Assembly (NCBI GenBank): GCA_900543325.1
Contig: UQQU01000085.1
Location: 1 to 12,291 of the forward strand
Length of the DNA stretch: 12,291 nucleotides
Origin: an uncultured Clostridium sp.
GTDB taxonomy: Bacteria > Bacillota > Clostridia > Clostridiales > Clostridiaceae
Direction of reading: 5' to 3'
Within the stretch, counting starts at the first letter, position 1. Each line of letters starts with the position of its first letter. Shown piece by piece: positions 1 to 5,951 of this stretch. The notes beneath the pieces are model-generated. The model was not told where the DNA came from, ran no database searches, and saw only the letters and a program-made list of their open reading frames with translations. The translations under genes were made by a program, and so were the position numbers.

Positions 1-2
1 CA

Positions 3-34
3 AAAGGGAGGATTCGAATTCGAATCCTCCCTTT
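3..34. terminator. Perfect 32-bp palindrome, probable bidirectional terminator
   Basis: Bases 3-34 are a perfect inverted repeat around AATT, with arms of type AAAGGGAGGATTCG. The short A and T runs at the two ends could serve as weak U-tracts in either direction. It lies downstream of the minus-strand lipoprotein pseudogene and could also end a gene left of the window. A related but shorter hairpin occurs at 11834-11857. Confidence 0.55.
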
Positions 35-41
35 CTTATTC

Positions 42-72
42 GGCTAGTATCAAAAGTTATTTTGATACAGCC
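42..72. terminator. Bulged hairpin after the lipoprotein pseudogene
   Basis: GGCT (42-45) and GTATCAAAA (47-55) pair with TTTTGATAC (60-68) and AGCC (69-72). This gives a 13-bp stem with a single bulged A at 46 and a GTTA loop. No strong T-run follows on the minus strand; on the plus strand a T-rich tract follows. It sits about 30 nt past the stop of the minus-strand pseudogene, so transcript end or stabilising hairpin is the likely role. Confidence 0.4.
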
Positions 73-103
73 CCTTTATATTTTTTATGGTTATATTTAT
101 TAT

Positions 104-913
104 TTATTTAAAATATGTTGTCTTATAATAAGTTATAGAAATACTATTATTATCTGAATATTCATCAACCCCTAAGCAATCAACCATTAAAGAATTACCG
201 TAATCTCTTTCTAATTCAATTTCCTTGTATTCAGATGATATTTTTAAATGCTCATTTAATTCATTTACTGATTTCTCAATTTCACTTATATCTACTTCTG
301 GTAATAGCGATAATATAATTTTTTTATCCCTATCTAATAATTTTATTTCTCTTCCTGGTTCTACCCTAAAATCAATACTTACATATTCTTGATATGCCTT
401 AGTTTCTTCTTCAAAGAAAGTAATATCGCTAGATATTGAATTCAAACTATCTCCCTCAGGATATTCATTAAGTTCAACATACGGTCTACCAAAGCTATAA
501 GATAATCTATATTGAGTCATATCAGAAGTATGACTAAAATCTGTTACATCACTAGCATAAGAATATATAGTTGAATCAAAATTCTTAATAAGCTCTTTTT
601 GTTTACTATAATATTTTTCTGTTGCTTCTATTTTCTTACTTAATAGACCATCTTCATTTCCAAAAGTATTTGTTCAAATAGCGCTTACATCTAAATCTGG
701 TATGCCTTCAAACTCACCTTCCTTAGTTTCTGTGGATATTTCTTCCTCCACATTATTGTTGTTTTTTTCTTCTTTATTTTCTTCTTTTTCAGTAACAATT
801 ACTGCTTTACTTTCTTTCTTACCTGAATTGCTTGAATTACTTGAACAGCCAGTATATAGTACTGATACAAAACAAGCAATTGCTAAAATACTTATTAATT
901 TCTTCTTTCTCAT
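104..913 (-). pseudogene. Lipoprotein of unknown function, interrupted by one in-frame TGA
   Basis: Reading from ATG at 913, the first 79 codons give a lysine-rich signal peptide (MRKKKL, hydrophobic ISILAIACFVSVLY) and a relaxed lipobox ending TGC. A Ser/Asn-rich and then Glu/Lys-rich charged linker follows, as in surface lipoproteins. Codon 80 is TGA (674-676). The same frame then stays open for 51 codons (starting TNTFGNEDG) into a further 138 codons, ending at TAA 104-106. The undamaged product would be about 269 aa. A frame held open on both sides of one stop points to a recent nonsense mutation or a base-calling error. A good ribosome binding site (GGGAGAG) precedes the first ATG, while the internal ATG at 520 has none, so the C-terminal part is probably not translated alone. 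I do not recognise the extracellular domain. Confidence 0.75.
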
Positions 914-961
914 ATACTCTCTCCCATTATAAATATTTATTTACTTTTTTATACTATATTT

Positions 962-989
962 ATTATAACATTTTTACAATAATTGAAAA
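962..989 (-). promoter_or_regulatory. Putative sigma-A promoter of the lipoprotein gene
   Basis: On the minus strand TTTTCA (984-989) and TATAAT (962-967) are separated by 16 bp, about 50 nt upstream of the ATG. The region is AT-rich, so chance matches are possible. Confidence 0.4.
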
Positions 990-1089
990 TACCTTTTTAT
1001 TTTACATAAATATACATTGTATGTTCTATATTAATTTATTAGAGGATTTTTTTAATATATTAACTTTTATAAAAATTAAATAAAAAAAT

Positions 1090-1132
1090 AATAGACAGTT
1101 ATATTTAGAATATCTAATAATAACTGTCTATT
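1090..1132 (-). terminator. Rho-independent terminator of the P-loop ATPase gene
   Basis: A 13-bp perfect stem, AATAGACAGTTAT (1090-1102) with its complement (1120-1132), is followed on the minus strand by a T-run (complement of the A-run at 1082-1088). It begins about 10 nt past the ATPase stop codon. Confidence 0.8.
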
Positions 1133-1142
1133 GTGTATAAAA

Positions 1143-1742
1143 TTATTTTTCTACAATCTCTTTTTCTTTAGCAGGTTGTACAATTGCTTTATTTATTCCA
1201 ACTATTTTCATTATTTGCTCAGATCTTTCCTTAGTTGATCCCTTGATTACTGAATACTTAACATTTTCAGCATCTAAGAATCCTAAAATAGCCTTGTCCA
1301 CCATTTGAGCAACTTCTTCATCTTGCCATCTAACTCCATCTTTCTTATAACCAAATTCTCTTGGTACAAAGAAAATATGATCATATTGTGGTAGATCTCT
1401 GATTGCTAAGCTATATAAATCATTTAATATTTCGATTTCCTTCTTAGTTCTCTTTTTATCTCCAAGCATTAATCTTCCATATATGTACGGTACAAAAGTA
1501 GCATAGTCAGTTATAGCATAATCATGTCCATCTAAGCTCTTTTCTAAATGTAATTGACCTAAATATATTCCATATTGTTCTGAAATAGATTCAATCATAC
1601 CTTTATCTCTTAAGTAATCTGTACTATATTCTGTAGCAACTCCTACATTTATATCTCTAATTTTTAAGTCTACGTATAATTGTTGAATTAATGTTGTTTT
1701 ACCACATCTTGGTCCACCTAGTATAGCAATTCTTACTGGCAT
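1143..1742 (-). CDS. NadR/AAA_28-like P-loop ATPase
   Basis: A 199-aa cytoplasmic protein with a Walker A motif GGPRCGKTT at residues 9-17, right after the first beta strand (VRIAIL). A second acidic segment, DYAITDYA, near residue 72 could supply the Walker B or base residue. Fold, length and motif spacing resemble the AAA_28 family, related to the ribosylnicotinamide kinase domain of NadR; such proteins bind ATP and may phosphorylate a small molecule, but no substrate can be read here. The start is ATG at 1742. A longer frame from TTG at 1757 would run through GGAGGAG, which is clearly the ribosome binding site. The gene has its own promoter (1806-1834) and terminator, so it appears to be a single-gene unit. 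The C-terminus is highly charged (KEKEIVEK). Confidence 0.8.
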   Translation of the reverse strand: MPVRIAILGGPRCGKTTLIQQLYVDLKIRDINVGVATEYSTDYLRDKGMIESISEQYGIYLGQLHLEKSLDGHDYAITDYATFVPYIYGRLMLGDKKRTKKEIEILNDLYSLAIRDLPQYDHIFFVPREFGYKKDGVRWQDEEVAQMVDKAILGFLDAENVKYSVIKGSTKERSEQIMKIVGINKAIVQPAKEKEIVEK

Positions 1743-1805
1743 TGGTAACTCCTCCAAATATTTATATAAAATTTGATTTTTTTGTTCGTCCCTTTGAGAA
1801 ATATA

Positions 1806-1834
1806 ATTATACCAATAACTTAAATATTTTTCAA
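1806..1834 (-). promoter_or_regulatory. Sigma-A promoter of the P-loop ATPase gene
   Basis: On the minus strand TTGAAA (1829-1834) and TATAAT (1806-1811) are separated by exactly 17 bp, close to consensus. The transcript would have a leader of roughly 60 nt before ATG 1742. The palindrome at 1862-1900 lies just upstream of the -35 box. Confidence 0.7.
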
Positions 1835-1861
1835 CGACAATTTTTACTATATTTCGATATA

Positions 1862-1908
1862 CCTCCGGAGAACACCCAATAATTGGGTGTTCCCCGGAGG
1901 CACATACA
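1862..1908 (-). repeat. REP-like palindrome A
   Basis: Bases 1862-1880 pair with 1882-1900 over 19 bp with a single mismatch and a one-base centre. The hairpin foot is CCTCCGG/CCCCGGAGG, followed on the plus strand by CACATACA. Read on the minus strand it begins TGTATGTGCCTCCGGGG, matching elements B and C. No T-run follows, so a terminator role is unlikely. Its GC content contrasts sharply with the surroundings. It lies between the glycerate kinase stop and the ATPase promoter. Confidence 0.8.
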
Positions 1909-1921
1909 TTTTATGGAATGT

Positions 1922-3043
1922 TCAAAGTATCCTTACTATATTCTCAACTGCTCTTTCTATATTAATTGCACCTCGCTTTAGTGCCTCCTCTATGGTTACC
2001 ACTCCCGGTAGTATTCCAATTACTGAAGTTACTCCTAAATTATAAAGTTCCTCTATTCCTTCTCCTATATTTCCAGCAAAAACTATTACTGGTATATCAT
2101 ATTTTTTAGCTATCGCTGACACCCCAACAGGTGTTTTACCAAATTTACTTTGAAAATCTATACTACCTTCTCCAGTAAAAATATAATCTGCATCTTTAAT
2201 TTTCTCTTCTAATTTTGAATATTGAACAACTATATCAATTCCTCTTTTAAGTTTTCCATTACATAGTCCAACCAATGCTGCTCCTAATCCCCCAGCAGCT
2301 CCTGCACCTTCAATACTATCAATCTCTTTACCCATCTTTTCTTTAATAACCTTTGAAAAATGCTTTAAGTTCTCGTCTAATCTTTGAACTATTTCTATAC
2401 TTGCTCCTTTTTGAGGTCCAAATACATAGCTTGCTCCATTAACTCCTGTTAAAGGATTTTTAACATCACATGCTACTTCTATATCAATATTTAGAATTCT
2501 CTTATCAAAGGAAGACATATCTATATCTACAATTTTACTTAATTCTCCACCACCAAATCCTATATATTGTCCACTTTTATCCATAAATTTTATGCCTAAA
2601 GCTTGAAGCATACCAACTCCACCATCATTAGTTGCACTGCCACCTAATCCTATTAGTATTTTATTAACCCCTTTATTTAATGCTGAAATTATTAATTCTC
2701 CAGTTCCATAGCTTGTAGTAATCAATGGATTTCTTTTTTCTCTTGGAACTAACTGAAGTCCACTAGCTTCTGCCATTTCTATAATGGCAGTTTCCCCATC
2801 TCCCAATATTCCATAAGTTGCAATAACCTTATTCCCTAATGGTGCAGTAACTTCTTCTTCATATAATACTCCTTCTGTTGCATCAACTAAAGATTGAACT
2901 GTTCCTTCTCCTCCATCTGCCATGGGAACATGAATACACTCTGCATCTCTATATACCTTTCTTATTCCATTTTCCATTGCAATACAAACTTCTTTTGCAG
3001 TCATACTTTCCTTAAAAGAATCTGGTGCTAAAACAAACTTCAT
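1922..3043 (-). CDS. glxK: Glycerate 2-kinase (glycerate kinase I family)
   Basis: A 373-aa cytoplasmic enzyme expected to phosphorylate D-glycerate to 2-phosphoglycerate with ATP, feeding glycolysis. The N-terminus MKFVLAPDSFKESMTA is typical of the family (PF02595). Other conserved blocks are PMADGGEGT (about residues 41-49), GLGGSATNDGG, ACDVKNPLTG, the glycine-rich GAGAAGGLGA and FTGEGSID. Length matches the usual 370-380 aa. The start is ATG 3043; a frame opening at 3061 would run through the ribosome binding site GGAGGAG. The gene lies between REP-like elements A and B, about 40 nt from B, so no clear promoter fits just upstream. It may be read through from the RAYT or from a promoter not visible to me. 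The symbol is by family; garK-type naming is equally possible. Confidence 0.9.
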   Translation of the reverse strand: MKFVLAPDSFKESMTAKEVCIAMENGIRKVYRDAECIHVPMADGGEGTVQSLVDATEGVLYEEEVTAPLGNKVIATYGILGDGETAIIEMAEASGLQLVPREKRNPLITTSYGTGELIISALNKGVNKILIGLGGSATNDGGVGMLQALGIKFMDKSGQYIGFGGGELSKIVDIDMSSFDKRILNIDIEVACDVKNPLTGVNGASYVFGPQKGASIEIVQRLDENLKHFSKVIKEKMGKEIDSIEGAGAAGGLGAALVGLCNGKLKRGIDIVVQYSKLEEKIKDADYIFTGEGSIDFQSKFGKTPVGVSAIAKKYDIPVIVFAGNIGEGIEELYNLGVTSVIGILPGVVTIEEALKRGAINIERAVENIVRIL

Positions 3044-3085
3044 AGTATATCTCCTCCACATTAAACAAACTGATTTTCCATCTTT

Positions 3086-3140
3086 TGTAACGTCCCCGGA
3101 GGCGCTTACATTTTATGTAAACACCTCCGGGGACGTTACA
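3086..3140. repeat. REP-like inverted pair B (downstream of RAYT)
   Basis: A 26-bp imperfect inverted repeat (3086-3111 with 3115-3140) around TTT. Both arms carry the CCCCGGAGG/CCTCCGGGG core. The TTACA and TGTAA tags face each other across the loop, so it reads as two REP units head to head, like a small BIME. The two mismatches are C-A on the plus strand, which become G-U wobbles on the minus-strand RNA. A T-run follows on the plus strand only, although no plus-strand gene ends here. It starts 15 nt past the RAYT stop codon. Confidence 0.8.
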
Positions 3141-3155
3141 TTTTTTTACAGTTAA

Positions 3156-3821
3156 TTATAATTCTTCTTCAGACGAAATCTTGCTCTCCACATATTTCTT
3201 ATACTTAACTCTACTATCCTTTATCTTCTTTACTTTATATTCTAAATCCTCTTTATTATTTTCTTGAATTATATAATATATATTAAATAAATCTAATATT
3301 TGATCTTCATCTATATACATATCCAACATTAACTTTCTACTATTTAAATCTAAATTTCTAAACTTATCTTCATCTAATACAATTTTATTATAACTAGACC
3401 ACATATATTTTTCTGGACTATCAACTATCTTTGCTCTAACTGGATTTAAATGTATATATCTACTAACCTCAAGCAACTCTATAACATTATTTATTAAATT
3501 ACTAAAATATCTTCCTTGAAACAAATGACCTATATACTGATATTTACTATTAAAATATCTTGCATACATACTATTAACTCTTCTCATAAAAAAACTTGGA
3601 TCCTTTGTACCAGTCTTCAAAAGTAAATGAACATGATTACTCATAAGACAATAGCTAATTAATTTATAATTGTCATCTTCATAAAACTTTAAAGTTTCTT
3701 TTAAAATACCTAGATAAACAATATAATCAATACTTTCTCTAAATATTATTTCTTGCCTATTTCCTCTATTAGTTATATGATAAATTGCTCCTGCTACCCA
3801 AGGTCTTTTATGCGATGCCAT
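3156..3821 (-). CDS. REP-associated tyrosine transposase (RAYT, IS200-like Y1/HUH)
   Basis: A 221-aa HUH single-strand DNA nuclease of the Y1_Tnp family, RAYT branch. The N-terminal strand YHITNRGNR occupies residues 14-22. The metal-binding HUH motif is NHVH at 62-65. The candidate catalytic tyrosine is in MYARYFN (Y86, or possibly Y89). GHLFQGRY (98-105), RYIHLNPVRA (121-130) and WSSY (141-144) are RAYT hallmarks. A charged C-terminal tail of about 70 residues follows. The frame is intact and the ribosome binding site AAGGAG precedes ATG 3821. RAYTs are usually single-copy domesticated transposases that nick REP hairpins, and here REP-like elements B and C lie directly on both sides. I see no IS200-type accessory gene (tnpB) and no terminal structure beyond the palindromes. 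Confidence 0.9.
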   Translation of the reverse strand: MASHKRPWVAGAIYHITNRGNRQEIIFRESIDYIVYLGILKETLKFYEDDNYKLISYCLMSNHVHLLLKTGTKDPSFFMRRVNSMYARYFNSKYQYIGHLFQGRYFSNLINNVIELLEVSRYIHLNPVRAKIVDSPEKYMWSSYNKIVLDEDKFRNLDLNSRKLMLDMYIDEDQILDLFNIYYIIQENNKEDLEYKVKKIKDSRVKYKKYVESKISSEEEL

Positions 3822-3883
3822 AAATAATCTTCTCCTTCTTGTAAAGTTTTAGCTTAATTATTGACATCACTAGTAAAAATAAT

Positions 3884-3963
3884 ACACCTCCGGGGCCAAT
3901 CCAATATTGGGATAGACCCCGGAGGTGCATACAAATATTGGATTGACCCCGGAGGTACATACA
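3884..3963 (-). repeat. REP-like three-arm element C (upstream of RAYT)
   Basis: Arm 1 (3884-3908, CCTCCGGGG) is followed by two direct copies of the complementary arm: arm 2 (3905-3933) and arm 3 (3934-3963). Both end in GACCCCGGAGG plus TGCATACA or TACATACA. Arm 1 pairs with adjacent arm 2 with a few mismatches, but with arm 3 almost perfectly through the CAATCCAATAT segment, leaving arm 2 in the loop. On the minus strand the tags read TGTATG before CCTCCGGGG, as in element A. The element ends 5 nt past the manA stop and begins about 60 nt upstream of the RAYT start. A T-rich stretch after it on the minus strand could also help end the manA transcript. Confidence 0.8.
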
Positions 3964-3968
3964 AAAAT

Positions 3969-4943
3969 TTACATTGGGTAGCTTTTAATTATTGCTAAGT
4001 TACCCTTAACAACATACTTTCCCATTGTTGCAGGTATTAAATAGCTATCTCCCATCTTTATTTCCTCACAGAATCCTTGTTTACTCACATCTTTAGTTGC
4101 TTGTCTACTCGTTCCACAACTTTCAATAGTTCCATAACCATCAACACAAGTTAAAATAAAGAACTTTTCTTCATTACTACAATCAGCCCATTCAGTTTCA
4201 ATATTAAACTTTTGCATACCAAAATACTCATTTTCACAGAAATCTACTTTAGAAAATCCATCAAACTTAACAACCTTTTTATTTGATAAATTTTCAGCTT
4301 TTAAATTAAAATCAATTACCTCTAAAGATTTTTCAACATGAATTTCTCTTGGTCTTCCATAATCATAAACTCTATAAGTAACATCTGAATTTTGTTGTAT
4401 TTCAGCTATTATTAATCCTTCACAAATAGCATGAACTAGACCGCTATTAATTAAGAAACAATCTCCTTTTTTAACATCTACAACATTTAAATAATCCTCA
4501 GATCTTCCTTCTTCAATTGCCTTAGCAAATACTTCTTTATCACAGTTCTTTGTTCCAACAATTAATTTTGCTCCCGGTTTTGCATCTACAACATACCAAG
4601 CTTCTGTTTTACCAAATTGATTCTCAACTCTTTGAGCATATTCGTCTCCTGGATGAACTTGAACAGATAACTTTTCTCTTGAATTTATTAACTTAACTAA
4701 TAATGGGAACTTTTCTATACTTACTTTTGAACCAACTAAAGCATGTCCAAATTCCCTTATTATTTCATCAAATCTTTTACCTTTTAACTCACCATTTGCA
4801 ACTACTCCAGTTCCATTTGGATGGCATGCAACATCCCAAGACTCACCAATATCTCCAGATGGTAAGTTATTTCTAAAAGCTTCTAAATCTCTTCCACCCC
4901 AAATTTTCTCATAATAAACGTTTTCAAATCTAATTGGATACAT
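3969..4943 (-). CDS. manA: Mannose-6-phosphate isomerase, class I
   Basis: A 324-aa cytoplasmic zinc enzyme interconverting mannose 6-phosphate and fructose 6-phosphate, for mannose use or for making GDP-mannose precursors. It has the short Firmicutes-type layout. Zinc ligands are visible as Q95 and H97 in QVHPGD, E114 in KTEAWYV and H171 in GLVHAIC. The catalytic arginine segment TYRVYDYGR is at 189-197. The C-terminal domain is a second cupin barrel. C173 replaces the more common glycine after VHAI, which is probably neutral. The ribosome binding site AAGGAGA precedes ATG 4943. The leader carries a 13-nt tandem array (4964-5040) and a candidate promoter (5122-5150). REP-like element C follows the stop directly. 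Confidence 0.93.
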   Translation of the reverse strand: MYPIRFENVYYEKIWGGRDLEAFRNNLPSGDIGESWDVACHPNGTGVVANGELKGKRFDEIIREFGHALVGSKVSIEKFPLLVKLINSREKLSVQVHPGDEYAQRVENQFGKTEAWYVVDAKPGAKLIVGTKNCDKEVFAKAIEEGRSEDYLNVVDVKKGDCFLINSGLVHAICEGLIIAEIQQNSDVTYRVYDYGRPREIHVEKSLEVIDFNLKAENLSNKKVVKFDGFSKVDFCENEYFGMQKFNIETEWADCSNEEKFFILTCVDGYGTIESCGTSRQATKDVSKQGFCEEIKMGDSYLIPATMGKYVVKGNLAIIKSYPM

Positions 4944-4963
4944 ATTAACTTCTCCTTCTCTCC

Positions 4964-5040
4964 TTTTATACTCAGCTTTTATACTTAGTCTTTATAGCAA
5001 CCTTATATACTTAGCTTTTCGGCTTAGCTTTTATACTTAA
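4964..5040 (-). repeat. Imperfect 13-nt tandem repeat array in the manA leader
   Basis: Six adjacent units on the minus strand approximate GCTAAGTATAAAA: 4964-4976, 4977-4990, 4991-5002 (diverged), 5003-5015, 5016-5028 and 5029-5040. AGCTTTTATACTTA occurs twice exactly on the plus strand (4974-4987 and 5026-5039). Less regular ACTTAA repeats continue to about 5063. The array abuts the manA ribosome binding site. It is the main feature of the 437-nt gap between manA and the next gene; the rest of that gap is AT-rich and holds only the two candidate promoters. Confidence 0.7.
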
Positions 5041-5121
5041 TTTACTTAAAGTTACTTAAACTTCTCCTAAAATCTCTATTTATAATTTTCAAAAATAATT
5101 TCCATATATACCATTATATTA

Positions 5122-5150
5122 ATTTTATATTATTAAAATTTTAAAAACAA
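5122..5150 (-). promoter_or_regulatory. Putative sigma-A promoter of manA
   Basis: On the minus strand TTGTTT (5145-5150) and TAAAAT (5122-5127) are 17 bp apart. This implies a leader of about 170 nt containing the tandem array. The background is very AT-rich. Confidence 0.4.
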
Positions 5151-5232
5151 TGTGACTAATTTCAGATTTATTGACTTTTTTTCATGTTTTTTTATTTATA
5201 AATTAATAATTTATTTGAATCACGTATATTTC

Positions 5233-5261
5233 TTGTACAACCTTCAAACACTATATATATG
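5233..5261 (+). promoter_or_regulatory. Putative promoter of the small-gene pair
   Basis: TTGTAC (5233-5238) and TATATG (5256-5261) are 17 bp apart. This would give a leader of roughly 110 nt before the strong ribosome binding site at 5367-5374. Confidence 0.35.
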
Positions 5262-5380
5262 CTTAGGAATAAACTATTATGAAACTAATTGGCTTACATT
5301 TAAACATTCCTAAAGCTAAATTAATAATTAGTATTGTGTATAGTATATTTACAACATTTATGTTGCAAGGAGGGAGCATC

Positions 5381-5569
5381 TTGAAAGATAAGTCTAATGT
5401 TTATTTGCCACATGTAAGAAGCTATTACGAACCTAGTAAAGAATCATTAGTAAGTCATTCTCCAGAAGGAGTTGATACAATGCTAGCGAATACTGTTGAA
5501 GATCCAATAGTAGCAAATAATATAGCATGTAATGAATTTAGTTACATTGATGACGGTGACGATATATAG
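5381..5569 (+). CDS. Small acidic protein of unknown function (62 aa)
   Basis: I do not recognise this protein. The chosen start is TTG 5381, because a near-perfect ribosome binding site AAGGAGGG (5367-5374) sits 6 nt upstream. The frame is also open from ATG 5279, which would give 96 aa with a hydrophobic stretch (AKLIISIVYSIFTTFML), but only a weak AGGA precedes that ATG. The 62-aa form has no membrane segment, one cysteine and an acidic tail (YIDDGDDI). It is the first of two small same-strand genes that end in a shared terminator. A role cannot be assigned; a regulatory peptide, a spore protein or a RiPP precursor are all only possibilities. Confidence 0.55.
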   Translation: MKDKSNVYLPHVRSYYEPSKESLVSHSPEGVDTMLANTVEDPIVANNIACNEFSYIDDGDDI

Positions 5570-5669
5570 ATTAATATAACAATATAAATAACCTTAATAT
5601 TAAATTTATTATTTGATTTAATTTTCAACTCAATAGGATAAAATCATATATTAAAGGAGATATAATATT

Positions 5670-5837
5670 ATGGCTAAATCTAATGATAAGCAACACAGAA
5701 CTAGGGGTGTTACACCTTCTAGTAATACGGAGCTTCCAAATCCTCTTAACAGTTTTAATAGTCCTCTTGGTAGTTTAAATAATAAAAATAAACAAACTAT
5801 TAAAAAGGAAAATGGTAAACAAAATACTTTATTTTAA
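5670..5837 (+). CDS. Small basic Asn/Lys/Ser-rich protein of unknown function (55 aa)
   Basis: The 55-aa frame begins MAKSNDKQHRTRGVTP and ends KQNTLF. It starts at ATG 5670, 9 nt after a good ribosome binding site (AAAGGAGA, 5653-5660). It has no cysteine, no tryptophan and no hydrophobic segment. It is rich in Asn, Lys and Ser, with short proline-containing turns (LPNPLNSFNSPLGS), so it is probably disordered. It lies 100 nt downstream of the 62-aa gene on the same strand and 15 nt before a strong terminator, which supports a real transcript. The composition recalls small DNA- or spore-associated proteins, but I see no motif that proves it. Confidence 0.6.
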   Translation: MAKSNDKQHRTRGVTPSSNTELPNPLNSFNSPLGSLNNKNKQTIKKENGKQNTLF

Positions 5838-5852
5838 TTAGTATCTCAAAAC

Positions 5853-5892
5853 AAAAAATGCGCTGATAAGTAAAAACCTCAGCGCATTTTTT
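5853..5892. terminator. Bidirectional terminator
   Basis: A 14-bp stem, AAAAAATGCGCTGA (5853-5866) with its complement (5879-5892), and a 12-nt loop. T-runs form on both strands. It serves the small-gene pair from the left and the GGDEF-EAL gene from the right. Confidence 0.9.
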
Positions 5893-5951
5893 CTGCTTGC
5901 CTTAGAGACAATTATATAACTATAAAGTTATAACAATATTTAATTAATAGT

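Noticed and set aside
702..1083. Plus-strand frames opposite the lipoprotein gene (702-932 and 832-1083)
   Set aside because: They are antisense to the lipoprotein or run through its AT-rich promoter, have biased composition (Ser/Leu or Tyr/Phe/Ile) and lack ribosome binding sites.
1743..1757. TTG start of the P-loop ATPase five codons upstream
   Set aside because: The extension is encoded by the GGAGGAG ribosome binding site itself; ATG 1742 has correct spacing. The same reasoning moved the glycerate kinase start from 3061 to 3043.
1862..3963. Reading the CCGGAGG palindromes as ordinary rho-independent terminators
   Set aside because: Elements A and B have no T-run on the minus strand, where the genes lie. 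The shared core and TGTA tags are better explained as a repeat family. Element C may still help end manA transcripts.
4964..5040. CRISPR array
   Set aside because: Units are only 13 nt, directly adjacent and without spacers, and no cas gene is nearby.
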